A model generated the notes under the pieces. That model saw only the letters and a program-made list of their open reading frames with translations, did not search any database and had not been told where the DNA came from. Positions 16,725-26,840 of a stretch of DNA of 64,000 bases are shown here, piece after piece. Position numbers and translations under genes: made by a program. The stretch comes from Oceanibacterium hippocampi (GTDB lineage Bacteria > Pseudomonadota > Alphaproteobacteria > Sneathiellales > Sneathiellaceae), in assembly GCF_900172325.1 (NCBI RefSeq), contig NZ_FWFR01000001.1:868001-932000 (forward strand), read 5' to 3'. Within the stretch, counting starts at the first letter, position 1. The number at the start of each line of letters is the position of its first letter.

Positions 16725-17093
16725 ATGGCGCGCATACTGGTTGCCGACGATGAGGAGACGGTCCGCGAGTTCGTGACCCGGGCGTTGCGATACCGCGGCC
16801 ACGAGGTCGGCCAGGCGATCGACGGAGCCTCGGCGCTCGAAGCGCTGCAGCGCGAGCCGTTCGACCTGTTGCTCACCGATATCGTCATGCCGGTGATGGA
16901 CGGCATCGCGCTGGCCCTCAAGGTCTCGCGCGACTATCCGGCGATGCGGATCCTGATGATGACCGGGTATGCCAACGAGCGGCAGCGGGCGCATAACCTG
17001 GACGCGCTGATCCACGACGTCATTCTCAAGCCGTTCTCGCTCGACGAGATCTGCGCCAAGGTCGACGAGGCGCTTGCCGTACCGCATGCCTGA
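16725..17093 (+). CDS. cpdR: Single-domain response regulator CpdR
   Basis: 122 residues consisting of one receiver domain: acidic pair Asp8-Asp9, phospho-acceptor Asp52 (LLTDIVMP) and conserved Lys in LKPFS. The sequence MARILVADDEETV...MTGYANERQRA follows CpdR closely, including DIVMPVMDGIALAL. In alphaproteobacteria unphosphorylated CpdR primes ClpXP for degrading cell-cycle substrates such as CtrA, under control of the CckA-ChpT phosphorelay. The start is ATG 16725 with GGGGA upstream; it lies 17 bases after hpt. Confidence 0.9.
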   Translation: MARILVADDEETVREFVTRALRYRGHEVGQAIDGASALEALQREPFDLLLTDIVMPVMDGIALALKVSRDYPAMRILMMTGYANERQRAHNLDALIHDVILKPFSLDEICAKVDEALAVPHA

Positions 17094-17132
17094 AGGTTTC
17101 CTGGCCGTCCGCTGACGGCGTGCCGGGTCGCC

Positions 17133-19652
17133 TCAGAAGCGGCGCAGCAGCCGGTCGATATAATCAAGCTCGAAACGCGGGCGGCCGCGCTCGCCGGAGC
17201 GGCGATAGAGTTCGTTCAGAATTTCCCGGGCGCGCTGCAGGTCGGCCTTGTCGGGCACGCTGACATCGTCGCCGGTATCCCCCCAGTTGCCGCCGACCGG
17301 CCGGCCGAGCGGGTCGCGGGACGACGGATCGCCCGGATTCTGCGCGGTCCGGCCCTGCTCGCCCTGGCCCATCTGTTCCATCATCTCCTGCGCAAGCGCC
17401 TGGGCGCCGGCGCGGAGCTGTTCGAGGGCGTCGCTCTGCGAACCGAGCGCGCTTTCGGTTTCCGAGCCCTCCAGCGAGCGCCCGGCGTCGCGCATCATCC
17501 GCTCGGCCTGGCCGAGCGGGTCGGGGATCGCGCCGCGGCCGGCGCCGAGCCGGGCCATGATGTCGCCGAGCGCGCGGCGAAGCGCCTCCTGGCGGGCGGC
17601 GAGGTCGCCGCTGTCGCCCGGCTGACCCGGCTGTCCCTGCTCGCCCGGCTGTCCCGGCCGGCGCTGCCCCTGCTGGCCCTGCTGGCCGCGCTGGCCTTGC
17701 TGCGAGCGGCGAAAGGTCTCGTCGAGCAGTTCCTGCTGGCCCTGCATGAGATTGCCGAGTTCCTGGAGCGCCTGCTGGCCAGCCTGCTGCTGGCCCATGT
17801 TGGGCATCCGCCCGGCCTGCAGGTTCTCCAGCATCTGGCGAAGCTGGTTCAGCAGATTCTGCGCCATCTCCTTGGCGCCCGACTTGCTGAGGTCGCCGAT
17901 GCGGTCGAGCATCTCCTGCAGGTCCTGCTGGTTCAGGGTCTGCGCGTCGGCGTCGATTTCAGGCAGTTCGCCGCCCTCGGCCATCTGGCGCTGGGCCTGT
18001 TCGGCGAGCGCCTGCATGAATTCCTCCATCGCCTGGCGCAGTTCGTCGATGAGCCGCTCGATCTCATCGTCGGGCGCGTTGCGGGCCAGCGCCTCCTGCA
18101 GCCTTTCCTGGGCACTGCGCAGCGCCCGCTCCGCCAGCGAGACATTGCCATCCTCGATCCGGAGCGCGGTCTCCCAGAGGATTTCCTGGACCTCCGGGAT
18201 CGCCGCGGCGCCTTCCGGCGACAGCAGGCGATGCACGGCAATGCGGAGCGCGAGGAACGCGACGACGTCCTCGTGGTAGCGCTCGGGCACGGCGGAGATC
18301 GCCGAGAGCGCGCGGGCGATCCGCTCACGCTTCTCGGGCTCGAGGGTCAGCAGCTTGCGCTGTTCGACGATGGCGCGGGCCACCGGGTGGAAGAATACCC
18401 GTTCCGGCAACACCATGGAGACGGTCTCGCTCGCGCCCTGCTGGCCGGCATGGTCGCGCGCGAGAAGGCGCAGATCGACCCGTGTCCCCGCCCAGGGATG
18501 GGCGGTCAGGTCGTGAAAGCTCTGTCCCGTCGCCTGCCGGGGCGAAAGCGCCGGCAGGACGAGGGCGATTTCCAGATGCTCGCCGGTCACGTCGCCGGCG
18601 GTGCCCGAGGGGCCGGCGACAGGCCGTGTCAGCTCGACGACCGCGTCGGCGAGGCCGTAATCGTCGGCGGCCGAATAGCGCAGCCCGAGGGCGCTTCGCG
18701 CGGTCGGCATCGGCGGTTCGTCGAACGCGATCGTAGGCGGCAGGTCCGGGATGATCCGGACTTGCCAGGATTCGAGCGCGTTCTCGCCCTCGCGGACAAC
18801 GATCTGCTCGGCCGTCGAGAGCGTCGATTCGATCTGGTAGTTGCTGGCGTCGATCGCCTCGAAGGCTTGCGCCTGCCCGTCGATGACGAGTTCGGGCGGC
18901 TGCTTGCCGCCGTTCAGGCGGATCAGCAGCGTGCTGCCGACCGGCACCGCGTGCACCGGGTCGGGCGCCGCCACCGCCGTCTCGACCACCGGTCCCGGGC
19001 CACCCGGCGCGGTCGCGTTCCGGGTCAGGAATACCGGCGGCAGGCGGGTATAGGGGGGCGGGCTGATCCAGGCCTCGATCTCGATCGGTGCGCGCGCGAC
19101 CGAGAGGTCCGGGAGCAGCGCATGACGCAGCCGTTCCGGCGCGTCCTGGCCGGCGACGCCGACGCCGATCACCAGCAGCAGGATCAGGGCGCCGCGAAGG
19201 GCGCGCGGATCATGGCGGGCAAGTTCGGGATGCGGCAGGCCGGGGCGCAGGCGGCCCAACCGTTCGCGTGCGCGGCGCTGGTGCTCGTACCAGATCGCCC
19301 GCGTGGTCTCGTCGGCGCTGCTGTCGGCGAGTTGATCCTCGATCGTCGCCAGCGGCCGGTGCGGCACGCCGCTGTCGCGCTCGAGACGGCGCACGGCATC
19401 GAGCCGGTCGGGCGCCCGCAGGCCGCGCAGGCCGCGGACGAGAACGGCGACGAAACCGATCGCGAACAGCACGAGACCTGCGAGATGCAGCCAGCCGGGA
19501 AGATGCGCCCAAAGACCGACCAGCGAGAGAAAGACGAACAGGCCTGCGATTCCGGTCGCCGGCCAGAGCGCCGGCCACAGGCGTTCCCAGGCAATGGCGG
19601 CCCAGGCCAGGCGCTCCGGCAATCGAAGGAAGCCGTCGCGCCCGCCGTTCAT
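17133..19652 (-). CDS. DUF4175 / TIGR02302 family protein
   Basis: 839 residues. Two membrane helices near the N-terminus (~30-50 and ~55-75), a third at ~155-170, a large beta-rich region with an Ig-like look (~200-420), a helical Glu/Gln-rich region (~480-650), then a low-complexity Gly/Gln/Pro/Arg tract (~660-700) and a charged C-terminal end. This is the alphaproteobacterial TIGR02302 family of unknown function, probably an inner-membrane protein with a large periplasmic part. Its ATG overlaps the lysA stop by 4 bases, placing it at the end of the argH-lptM-lysA operon. Confidence 0.85.
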   Translation of the reverse strand: MNGGRDGFLRLPERLAWAAIAWERLWPALWPATGIAGLFVFLSLVGLWAHLPGWLHLAGLVLFAIGFVAVLVRGLRGLRAPDRLDAVRRLERDSGVPHRPLATIEDQLADSSADETTRAIWYEHQRRARERLGRLRPGLPHPELARHDPRALRGALILLLVIGVGVAGQDAPERLRHALLPDLSVARAPIEIEAWISPPPYTRLPPVFLTRNATAPGGPGPVVETAVAAPDPVHAVPVGSTLLIRLNGGKQPPELVIDGQAQAFEAIDASNYQIESTLSTAEQIVVREGENALESWQVRIIPDLPPTIAFDEPPMPTARSALGLRYSAADDYGLADAVVELTRPVAGPSGTAGDVTGEHLEIALVLPALSPRQATGQSFHDLTAHPWAGTRVDLRLLARDHAGQQGASETVSMVLPERVFFHPVARAIVEQRKLLTLEPEKRERIARALSAISAVPERYHEDVVAFLALRIAVHRLLSPEGAAAIPEVQEILWETALRIEDGNVSLAERALRSAQERLQEALARNAPDDEIERLIDELRQAMEEFMQALAEQAQRQMAEGGELPEIDADAQTLNQQDLQEMLDRIGDLSKSGAKEMAQNLLNQLRQMLENLQAGRMPNMGQQQAGQQALQELGNLMQGQQELLDETFRRSQQGQRGQQGQQGQRRPGQPGEQGQPGQPGDSGDLAARQEALRRALGDIMARLGAGRGAIPDPLGQAERMMRDAGRSLEGSETESALGSQSDALEQLRAGAQALAQEMMEQMGQGEQGRTAQNPGDPSSRDPLGRPVGGNWGDTGDDVSVPDKADLQRAREILNELYRRSGERGRPRFELDYIDRLLRRF

Positions 19653-20941
19653 TGTGCCGCGTCGCGCGCCGGTGGCGCGGCGTCCAGCCAGTCCGGTAGC
19701 CGGTCGCGGGACAGGAGGTCCTCGACGCTCTGGCGCGCGCGGACGACGGCGAAGCGGTCGCCGTTCACCAGCACTTCGGGAAGCAGGGGTCGCATGTTGT
19801 ACGTCGAGGCCATCACCGCGCCATAGGCTCCTGCACTACAAATGGCCACCAAATCGCCGGCGGCAAGGGGCGGGGCGAGGCGCTCGCGTGCGAAGGTATC
19901 GCCGGTTTCGCAAACCGGGCCGACGAAATCGACCGGCTGGAGGGCCGTGCCCGATGCTGCCTCGCGGACCGGGACGATCTTCATGTAGGCGTCGTAGAGG
20001 GCCGGCCGGATCAGGTCGTTCATGGCGGTGTCGAGGATCACGAAGGTCCGGCTGGCACCCGACTTCACGTACGTCACCTCGCTGACCAGCAGGCCCGCGT
20101 TGCCGGCGATCAGACGGCCGGGCTCGAGCTGTATCTCGCAGCCGACATTGCCGGTGATCCGCCCGACCATCGCGCCGTAGGCGGCCGGCAGCGGCGGCTG
20201 TTCCATGTCATAGGGAATGCCGAGGCCGCCGCCGAGGTCGATCCGCTGGATATCGTGGCCGTCGGCGCGGAGCGCGTGCACCAGCTCGACGACGCGGGCG
20301 AAGGCGGCCTCGAAGGGCAGCAGGTCGGTCAGTTGCGAACCGATATGGACGTCGACGCCGACGATCCGGATGCCGGGCATCGCCGCCGCCTCGGCATAGA
20401 CCGCCCGGGCGCGGGTCCAGGGGATGCCGAACTTGTTCTCCGCCTTGCCGGTCGAGATCTTCTCGTGCGTGCCGGCATCGACGTCTGGATTGACCCGGAT
20501 GGTGATCGGCGCCGTCTCGCCGCGCGCCTCCGCCAGTGCGGAAAGGGCGGCCAGTTCCGGCTCGGACTCGACGTTGAACTGGTAGATCCCGGCGTCGAGC
20601 GCGAGGGCGATCTCGTCGCGAGTCTTGCCGACCCCGGAAAAGACGATGCTCCCGGCCGGGATGCCCGCCTGCAGGGCCCGGCGCAGCTCGCCGCCTGAAA
20701 CGACGTCGGCGCCGGCGCCGAGGCGGGCCAGGGTGCGCACGACCGCGAGGTTCGAATTGGCCTTCAGCGAGAAGAAGATCTTTGCCCGCTGGCCGGCGAA
20801 GGCCTCGGCGAAGACCCTGTAATGGCGCTCAAGCGTTGCCGTCGAATAACAGTAGAAGGGGGTCCCCACGGCGCGCGCGATGTCGGCGAGCGGAACGCCT
20901 TCCGCATGCAGTTCGCCGTCGCGATACTCGAAATGGTTCAT
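19649..20941 (-). CDS. lysA: Diaminopimelate decarboxylase
   Basis: 430-residue fold III PLP enzyme making L-lysine from meso-diaminopimelate. The Schiff-base Lys is at ~60 (FFSLKANSN); the glycine-rich phosphate loop (DLGGGLGIPY) and the other-subunit CETGDTF motif are intact. ATG 20941 is preceded by GGGAAC; 18 further in-frame codons upstream are not supported. It follows lptM by 89 bases on the same strand and overlaps the DUF4175 gene downstream. Confidence 0.94.
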   Translation of the reverse strand: MNHFEYRDGELHAEGVPLADIARAVGTPFYCYSTATLERHYRVFAEAFAGQRAKIFFSLKANSNLAVVRTLARLGAGADVVSGGELRRALQAGIPAGSIVFSGVGKTRDEIALALDAGIYQFNVESEPELAALSALAEARGETAPITIRVNPDVDAGTHEKISTGKAENKFGIPWTRARAVYAEAAAMPGIRIVGVDVHIGSQLTDLLPFEAAFARVVELVHALRADGHDIQRIDLGGGLGIPYDMEQPPLPAAYGAMVGRITGNVGCEIQLEPGRLIAGNAGLLVSEVTYVKSGASRTFVILDTAMNDLIRPALYDAYMKIVPVREAASGTALQPVDFVGPVCETGDTFARERLAPPLAAGDLVAICSAGAYGAVMASTYNMRPLLPEVLVNGDRFAVVRARQSVEDLLSRDRLPDWLDAAPPARDAAQ

Positions 20942-21030
20942 CGTTGCTGTTCCCGATAGGGCGCGCGCCCGGCCGAGGCCGTTCGCCCGCATCATGGCGG
21001 AGAAGCGCGTTGCCTGTCGAGGCCGGGGCC

Positions 21031-21162
21031 TCAGTCGGCGCTCTTCCTGTCCTTGCTGACCTGTTTGCCGGACGGCGCCGTCGGCTCGTTCTTCACGCCG
21101 CAGCCCGAGAGCGTCGCGGTGAACAGGAACGCCACCGCGAGCGCGAGCAGAGCCGCCCTCAT
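21031..21162 (-). CDS. lptM: Small lipoprotein LptM (YifL family)
   Basis: 43-residue lipoprotein. Hydrophobic signal of ~16 residues, lipobox LSGC with lipidated Cys21, then [14 protein letters not shown], the form expected of LptM, which helps the LptD translocon mature at the outer membrane. The ATG at 21162 overlaps the argH TGA in an ATGA, so it is read by ribosomes finishing argH. The placement between argH and lysA is the conserved proteobacterial order, which raises confidence for such a short gene. Confidence 0.82.
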   Translation of the reverse strand: MRAALLALAVAFLFTATLSGCGVKNEPTAPSGKQVSKDRKSAD

Positions 21163-22562
21163 CGGAGCGCCTCCCGCCAGCGGGCGATCTGGGCCCTGAC
21201 CTGGGCCGGCGCGGTGCCGCCGTAGCTTTGCCGGCTGTTGACCGAATTGGCGACCCCGAGCACGTCGAAGAGCGCTTCGGTGATCCGCGGCTCGACCGCG
21301 CGCATGTCGTCGAGCGCCAGGCCGTCGAGGTCGACCGCCTTCTCCTCGGCCAGCCGGACCAGTTCGCCGGTCACGTGGTGGGCGTCGCGGAACGGCATGC
21401 CGAGTACCCGTACCAGCCAGTCGGCGAGGTCGGTCGCGGTCGAGAAACCGGACCCGGCGGCGGCCAGCATCGGCCCCTCGTTGACCGTCAGTTCGGCGAT
21501 CATGCCGGTCATCGCGGCGACGCAGAGCGCCAGGTTGTCGGCGGTATCGAAGACCGGTTCCTTGTCCTCCTGCATGTCCTTGCCGTAGGTCATCGGCAGG
21601 CCCTTCATGACCACCAGCAGGCTGGTCAGGTTGCCATAGAGGCGCCCGGCCTTGCCGCGGATCAGCTCGGCGGCATCCGGGTTCTTCTTCTGCGGCATGA
21701 TCGAGGAGCCGGTCGAGAAGGAATCCGAACAGGTCACGAAGCGGAACTGCGCGCTCGACCAGATGACGATTTCCTCAGCCAGCCGCGACAGGTGGCTCGC
21801 GGCGATCGCCGCGGTGCTCAGATATTCCAGCGCGAAGTCCCGGTCCGACACGGCGTCCAGCGAATTCGCCGTCGGCCGGTCGAAGCCGAGCGTCCCGGCC
21901 GTTGCCTGGCGGTCGATCGGGAAGGACGTGCCGGCGAGCGCCGCCGCGCCGAGCGGGCATTCGTTCATCCGCCGCCGGCAGTCCTGCAGGCGCCCGCGAT
22001 CGCGGCCGAACATCTCCACATAGGCCATCATGTGATGGCCGAAGGTCACCGGCTGGGCGCTCTGCAGGTGGGTGAAGCCCGGCATGATGGTGTCGGCATG
22101 GCGCTCCGCCTGGTCGAGCAGCGCCTGCTGCAGATCGGCGAATCCCCGGTCGGCGGCGTCGAGTTCCTTGCGGACCCAGAGCCGGAGGTCGGTCGCCACC
22201 TGGTCGTTGCGGGAGCGCGCGGTGTGCAGCCGCCCGGCGGCCGGGCCGATCAGTTCCTTCAGCCGCGCCTCGACATGGGTATGGATGTCCTCGAGCGCCG
22301 GATCGACGCGCATCTTGCCCTCGCCGAACTCCTGCAGGATGGTCCGCAGGCCATCGGCGATCGCCCGGCCGTCCTCGGCGCTCACGATCTTCTGTTCGAC
22401 CAGCATCTGGACATGGGCCAGCGAACCCTCGATATCTTCAGCGAAGAGCCGGCGGTCGAAATCGATGGAGGCGTTGATCTTCTCCATGATGGCCGCCGGG
22501 CCGCTGGAGAAGCGCCCGCCCCATTGCCGGTTTGACGAGGGTGCGTCGTTATGCTTGGTCAT
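21159..22562 (-). CDS. argH: Argininosuccinate lyase
   Basis: 467 residues, the normal length. Contains the fumarase/aspartase superfamily signature [12 protein letters not shown] with the catalytic serine loop, and [16 protein letters not shown] in the substrate site. It splits argininosuccinate into arginine and fumarate. Start ATG 22562 ([10 protein letters not shown]) is in the divergent space shared with the TlpA-like gene. Downstream it is coupled to lptM. Confidence 0.95.
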   Translation of the reverse strand: MTKHNDAPSSNRQWGGRFSSGPAAIMEKINASIDFDRRLFAEDIEGSLAHVQMLVEQKIVSAEDGRAIADGLRTILQEFGEGKMRVDPALEDIHTHVEARLKELIGPAAGRLHTARSRNDQVATDLRLWVRKELDAADRGFADLQQALLDQAERHADTIMPGFTHLQSAQPVTFGHHMMAYVEMFGRDRGRLQDCRRRMNECPLGAAALAGTSFPIDRQATAGTLGFDRPTANSLDAVSDRDFALEYLSTAAIAASHLSRLAEEIVIWSSAQFRFVTCSDSFSTGSSIMPQKKNPDAAELIRGKAGRLYGNLTSLLVVMKGLPMTYGKDMQEDKEPVFDTADNLALCVAAMTGMIAELTVNEGPMLAAAGSGFSTATDLADWLVRVLGMPFRDAHHVTGELVRLAEEKAVDLDGLALDDMRAVEPRITEALFDVLGVANSVNSRQSYGGTAPAQVRAQIARWREALR

Positions 22563-22602
22563 GGTTTCGGGCTCTGGCGTTGACAGGAAAGAAAGGCTGG
22601 GT

Positions 22603-23166
22603 GTGGCTGTGCTGAAATCGCTTCTGATCGCTGGACTGCTTATGGCCGGCTCGATCTTCCCGGCCGGCGCCGATGGCGGGACCCCGCCGCTGTCCGGCGA
22701 CATGGCGAACTTTAACGTCTCTGCCGAGCTCAAGCCAGTTCCGGATATCGCCTTCGAGGCGCTCGACGGCACGACGCTTTCGCTGCGCGCGTTCCGCGGC
22801 AAGCTGCTGCTGGTCAATTTCTGGGCGACCTGGTGCGGCCCCTGCCGGCAGGAGATGCCCGAGCTCGACGCCCTGCAGGCGGAGTTCGGTTCCGACCGCT
22901 TCGAGGTGCTGGCGATCGGCCAGGATATCGGCGGCATGGAGAAGGTGACCGGCTTTTTCGCCGATTACGGGATCCGGCATCTGCGGCCGCTCAACGATCG
23001 CCGCTCGGCCTCGGGTCGCAGTCTCGGCGTGTTCGGCCTGCCGACCACGCTGCTGATCGATGATGAAGGTCGGGAAATCGGTCGTCTGGTCGGCCCCGCG
23101 GCGTGGCACGGGCCGGCGGCCAAGGCGCTGATCCGGCATTACCTGGATGCCGCCGTGAAGACCTGA
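22603..23166 (+). CDS. TlpA-type thiol-disulfide oxidoreductase
   Basis: 187 residues with an N-terminal signal/anchor (~4-22, [20 protein letters not shown]) and a thioredoxin fold with active site WATWCGPC (Cys78, Cys81) and a cis-Pro in GLPTTLLID. TlpA/ResA proteins act in the periplasm as reductants, for example in cytochrome maturation. I chose GTG 22603 because AAGG lies 6 bases upstream and it gives a clean signal peptide; the frame also has an ATG at 22561, but this would overlap the argH start codon head to head. Confidence 0.85.
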   Translation: MAVLKSLLIAGLLMAGSIFPAGADGGTPPLSGDMANFNVSAELKPVPDIAFEALDGTTLSLRAFRGKLLLVNFWATWCGPCRQEMPELDALQAEFGSDRFEVLAIGQDIGGMEKVTGFFADYGIRHLRPLNDRRSASGRSLGVFGLPTTLLIDDEGREIGRLVGPAAWHGPAAKALIRHYLDAAVKT

Positions 23167-23190
23167 GGAACCGTTCGGTGCCCGGCGCGC

Positions 23191-24084
23191 TCAGCGCGTC
23201 GGGACCGGAACCTCGCCGCGATAGTCGTAGAAGCCGCGCTGGACCTTCTTGCCGAGCCAGCCGGCCTCGACATATTTCACCAGCAGCGGGCAGGGACGGT
23301 ACTTGCTGTCGGCAAGGCCGTCATAGAGCACCTGCATGACCGCGAGACAGACGTCGAGGCCGATGAAGTCGGCCAGCTCGAGCGGTCCCATCGGGTGATT
23401 GGCGCCGAGCTTCATGGCGGTGTCGATCGCCTCGACGGTGCCGACACCCTCGTAGAGCGTGTAGACCGCCTCGTTGATCATCGGCAGCAGGATGCGATTG
23501 ACGATGAAGGCCGGGAAATCCTCGGCCGGCGTCGGCGTCTTGCCGAGTCGGACGGTGAGTTCGCGGATCGCCTGGAAGGTCCGTTCCTCGGTCGCGATGC
23601 CGCGGATCAGCTCGACGAGCTTCATCAGCGGCACCGGGTTCATGAAATGCATGCCGATGAAACGTTCCGGCCGGTCGGTGGTCGAGGCGAGCCGGGTGAC
23701 CGAGATCGAGGACGTGTTGGTGGCGACGATCGCTTCCGGATTCAGCTTCGGGCAGACTTCCGCGAAGATCTTGCGCTTGACCTGCTCGTTCTCCGTCGCC
23801 GCCTCGATCACGAGATCGACCTTGTCGAGGAAGTCGTAGTTCGACGCGGTCTTGATCCGCTTCAGCGCGGCGACATGATCTTCCTCGCTGATCACGTTGC
23901 GGGCTGCCTGACGGGCCAGGTTGCCGTCGATCGTGTTGAGCGCTTTCGAAAGCGCCTCCTCGTTAATATCGGTCAGATAGACGTCGTAGCCGGCGAGGGC
24001 ACATACATGGGCGATGCCGTTCCCCATCTGGCCGGCGCCGATCACGCCGATCGTGTTGATCTCGGGCAGGTTATCCACGCTCAT
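23191..24084 (-). CDS. hbd: 3-hydroxybutyryl-CoA dehydrogenase
   Basis: 297 residues with a Rossmann motif GAGQMGNG (~16-23), the conserved EAATENEQVK region and catalytic FIGMHFMNPVP histidine, ending in the helical dimer domain. It oxidises (S)-3-hydroxybutyryl-CoA to acetoacetyl-CoA, or the reverse. It lies 26 bases after etfA on the same strand, so hbd is probably co-expressed with the electron-transfer flavoprotein, and supports the nearby acyl-CoA pathway genes. Confidence 0.93.
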   Translation of the reverse strand: MSVDNLPEINTIGVIGAGQMGNGIAHVCALAGYDVYLTDINEEALSKALNTIDGNLARQAARNVISEEDHVAALKRIKTASNYDFLDKVDLVIEAATENEQVKRKIFAEVCPKLNPEAIVATNTSSISVTRLASTTDRPERFIGMHFMNPVPLMKLVELIRGIATEERTFQAIRELTVRLGKTPTPAEDFPAFIVNRILLPMINEAVYTLYEGVGTVEAIDTAMKLGANHPMGPLELADFIGLDVCLAVMQVLYDGLADSKYRPCPLLVKYVEAGWLGKKVQRGFYDYRGEVPVPTR

Positions 24085-24110
24085 TCGTTTACGCTCGCCT
24101 CGCTGCGCGC

Positions 24111-25043
24111 TCAGGAGAGCGCTTCTTCCAGTTCCGGGATCGCCTTGAAGAGATCGGCGACGAGGCCGTAGTCGGCGACCTGGAAGATCGGCGCCTCCTC
24201 GTCCTTGTTGATGGCGACAATGACTTTCGAATCCTTCATGCCGGCGAGATGCTGGATCGCACCGGAAATGCCGACCGCGATGTAGAGCTCGGGCGCCACG
24301 ACCTTGCCGGTCTGGCCGACCTGGTAGTCGTTCGGCACGAAGCCGGCATCGACAGCGGCGCGGCTCGCGCCGACGGCGGCGCCGAGCTTGTCGGCGACCT
24401 TCTCCAGCAGCACGAAATTCTCGCCGGAACCCATGCCGCGACCGCCGGAAATGACGATCTTGGCGGCGGTCAGCTCGGGACGCTCGGACTTGGAGAGTTC
24501 CTCGCCGACGAACTCGGACAGGCCCGGATTGTCGGCCGCGCCGACCTTCTCGACCGAGGCGCTGCCGCCTTCAGCCGCGGCGGCGGCAAAGGTCGTGCCG
24601 CGCACGGTGATGATCTTCTTGGCGTCGCCGCTCTGCACCGTCGCCATGGCATTGCCGGCATAGATCGGGCGGATGAAGGTGTCGGCCGAGACCACCGCGG
24701 TGATGTCGGAAATCTGCGCAACGTCGAGCAGGGCGGCAACGCGCGGCATGATGTTCTTGCCGTTCGTGGTCGCCGGCGCGAGCAGCGCGTCGTAGTCGCC
24801 GGCCAGGCCGACGATCAGCGCCGCCGTCGGCTCGGCGAGCAGGTGGTCGTAGGCCGCGTCGTCGGCGTGCAGCACCTTGGCCACGCCGGCGATCTTGGCG
24901 GCCGCCTCGGCGGCCCCGGTAGCGGCGGCGCCGGCGACGAGGACATGCACGTCGCTGTCGACGGCGATTGCGGCGGTGACGGTGTTCAGGGTCGCCGCGG
25001 CCAGCGTGCCGCCGGCATGATCGGCAATGACAAGGGCGGTCAT
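24111..25043 (-). CDS. etfA: Electron transfer flavoprotein subunit alpha
   Basis: 310 residues with the C-terminal FAD domain: [11 protein letters not shown], the [11 protein letters not shown] loop, QVGQTGK and [11 protein letters not shown] signature. With EtfB it carries electrons from acyl-CoA dehydrogenases (such as the methylsuccinyl-CoA dehydrogenase encoded at ~31 kb) to ETF:quinone oxidoreductase. Its ATG overlaps the etfB stop by one base (TGATG). Confidence 0.95.
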   Translation of the reverse strand: MTALVIADHAGGTLAAATLNTVTAAIAVDSDVHVLVAGAAATGAAEAAAKIAGVAKVLHADDAAYDHLLAEPTAALIVGLAGDYDALLAPATTNGKNIMPRVAALLDVAQISDITAVVSADTFIRPIYAGNAMATVQSGDAKKIITVRGTTFAAAAAEGGSASVEKVGAADNPGLSEFVGEELSKSERPELTAAKIVISGGRGMGSGENFVLLEKVADKLGAAVGASRAAVDAGFVPNDYQVGQTGKVVAPELYIAVGISGAIQHLAGMKDSKVIVAINKDEEAPIFQVADYGLVADLFKAIPELEEALS

Positions 25044-25792
25044 CAGATCACTCCCGCTTCGTTACGCAGTTTGTCGACCAGCTCAGCCACCGATTCGACC
25101 TTGACGCCGGCCTTCCGCTTCGGCGGCTCCTCGACCTTGAGAACCTTCAGGCGGGGCGCGATGTCCACGCCGAGCGCCTCGGGCGTCTGCTCGTCGATCG
25201 GCTTCTTCTTCGCCTTCATGATGTTCGGCAGCGACGCGTAGCGCGGCTCGTTCAGGCGCAGGTCGGTGGTCGCGATCAGCGGCATCTTGAGGGTCAGCGT
25301 CTGCAGGCCGCCGTCGATCTCGCGCGTCACCTTGGCGGCGCCGTCGGCGATCTCGATCTTCGAGGCGAAGGTGCCCTGCGCCCAGCCGAGCAGCGCGGCC
25401 AGCATCTGGCCGGTCTGGTTGCTGTCGTCGTCGATCGCCTGCTTGCCGAGGATGACCAGTTCCGGGCTTTCCGCCTCGACCAGCGCTTTCAGGATCTTGG
25501 CGACCCCGAGCGGCTCGACGGTCGCGTCGGTCTTGACCAGGATTCCGCGATCGGCACCCATGGCCAGCGCGGTGCGGATGGTTTCCTGCGCCTGCTGCGG
25601 CCCGACGGAAACCGCGATGATCTCGCTCGCGACCCCGGCTTCCCGAAGACGAATCGCCTCCTCGACGGCAATCTCGTCGAACGGGTTCATCGACATCTTG
25701 ACGTTGGCGAGCTCGACCCCGGTCTGGTCGGCTTTGACGCGGATCTTGACGTTGTAGTCAACGACCCGTTTGACGGCGACAAGAACTTTCAT
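25043..25792 (-). CDS. etfB: Electron transfer flavoprotein subunit beta
   Basis: 249 residues of the EtfB type ([70 protein letters not shown]), including the recognition loop and the Leu-rich docking region that contacts acyl-CoA dehydrogenases. It is the first gene of etfB-etfA-hbd, preceded by a 148-bp gap that holds the likely promoter. Confidence 0.95.
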   Translation of the reverse strand: MKVLVAVKRVVDYNVKIRVKADQTGVELANVKMSMNPFDEIAVEEAIRLREAGVASEIIAVSVGPQQAQETIRTALAMGADRGILVKTDATVEPLGVAKILKALVEAESPELVILGKQAIDDDSNQTGQMLAALLGWAQGTFASKIEIADGAAKVTREIDGGLQTLTLKMPLIATTDLRLNEPRYASLPNIMKAKKKPIDEQTPEALGVDIAPRLKVLKVEEPPKRKAGVKVESVAELVDKLRNEAGVI

Positions 25793-25940
25793 TCGGCGCT
25801 CTTCGAATTCGTTGGACGGGTTGCGCGGGACCTAAGCGAACGAGGGAGATCGCTCACGCATGCGGCGCTGCACCATAGAAGCATGACATTGCGGTGTCAA
25901 CGAATGGCAGCCCCCGGAATATGAAGGCATTCCGGCGCTC

Positions 25941-26504
25941 TCAGCGGTTTGCGCCGGGCTTCCAGAGCACGTCGCGGCCGCCGTTGTCATTCGCTTCCCG
26001 GGCGAGCACGAAGAGCAGGTCCGAGAGCCGGTTGATGTAGCGGATCGCGGCCTCGCTCACGACTTCCTCGCGGGCCAGGGCAACGACCCGCCGTTCCGCC
26101 CGCCGCGTCACGGTGCGGGCCTGGTGCAGGAACGCCGCCGCGGCCGCGCCACCCGGCAGGATGAAGGATTCGAGCGGTGCCAGAGCGGCGTTCACCCGGT
26201 CGATCTCGGATTCCAGCCAGGTCACCTGCGGATCGGTCACGCGAAGCCGCTCCCGCGTCGATCCTTCCGCCTCCGGCGTGCAGAGATCCGCGCCGAGGTC
26301 GAAGAGGTCGTTCTGGATCCGTGCCAGGGTCTCGTCGAGCCGGCCCGCGGCATGCAGGCGCGCCAGCCCGATCGCCGCGTTCGCCTCGTCGACGTCGCCA
26401 TAGGCATCGACCCGGAGCGCGTCCTTGCCGACCCTGCTGCCGTCGCCGAGCGAGGTTTCGCCGCGATCGCCGCCACGGGTATAGATCCGGGTCAGTTTGA
26501 CCAT
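25941..26504 (-). CDS. PduO-type cob(I)alamin adenosyltransferase
   Basis: 187 residues starting MVKLTRIYTRGGDRGETSLGDG, the ATP-binding N-terminus of PduO-type adenosyltransferases, with the active-site region RAERRVVALAR and YINRLSDLLFVLAR near the C-terminus. It makes adenosylcobalamin, the cofactor needed by Ecm (34-36 kb) and NrdJ (8-10 kb). Thus cofactor supply lies close to its users. It follows the small twin-membrane-helix gene by 37 bases and is probably co-transcribed with it. Confidence 0.92.
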   Translation of the reverse strand: MVKLTRIYTRGGDRGETSLGDGSRVGKDALRVDAYGDVDEANAAIGLARLHAAGRLDETLARIQNDLFDLGADLCTPEAEGSTRERLRVTDPQVTWLESEIDRVNAALAPLESFILPGGAAAAAFLHQARTVTRRAERRVVALAREEVVSEAAIRYINRLSDLLFVLAREANDNGGRDVLWKPGANR

Positions 26505-26541
26505 GTCCCCTCCAATGCTGCCTGGCGCCGGGTTCCGCCCG

Positions 26542-26742
26542 TCAGGACGGCGCGCCCATCATCCACAGGGCGGCCATGATGAGGATCACGGCGAGGAATT
26601 GGAAGAGGATGCGAAGGCGCATCAGCTTGTTGGCGTTGCGGCGATTGAATTCGCCGCCGCGCAGCATCGAGAAGATGCCGACGCCGAGCACCGCGACGGT
26701 CGCGAGGACCATGACCGGTATGAGGAGGGCAAAAACGTTCAT
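26542..26742 (-). CDS. Twin-transmembrane HIG1-like small protein
   Basis: 66 residues with two membrane helices (~3-25 and ~45-63) joined by a basic loop RGGEFNRRNANKLMRLR. This is the small HIG1-type 'twin transmembrane' family of alphaproteobacteria; HIG1 proteins in mitochondria associate with respiratory complexes, which is only a pointer here. It sits immediately upstream of the cobalamin adenosyltransferase on the same strand, an arrangement I have the impression is common in this class. Confidence 0.8.
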   Translation of the reverse strand: MNVFALLIPVMVLATVAVLGVGIFSMLRGGEFNRRNANKLMRLRILFQFLAVILIMAALWMMGAPS

Positions 26743-26840
26743 TGGCGAAATATAGTGCGTCGCGCGCCAACCGCACAGGGGCCTTGCCGAAGCCTGCCGC
26801 CTCCGGCTATTAGCGATGCATTCGGTCGTGGGAGTATGCG

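Noticed and set aside
17590-17700. Possible CRISPR or tandem DNA repeat
   Set aside because: These are coding repeats for a Gly/Gln/Pro-rich segment of the DUF4175 protein, without uniform spacers.
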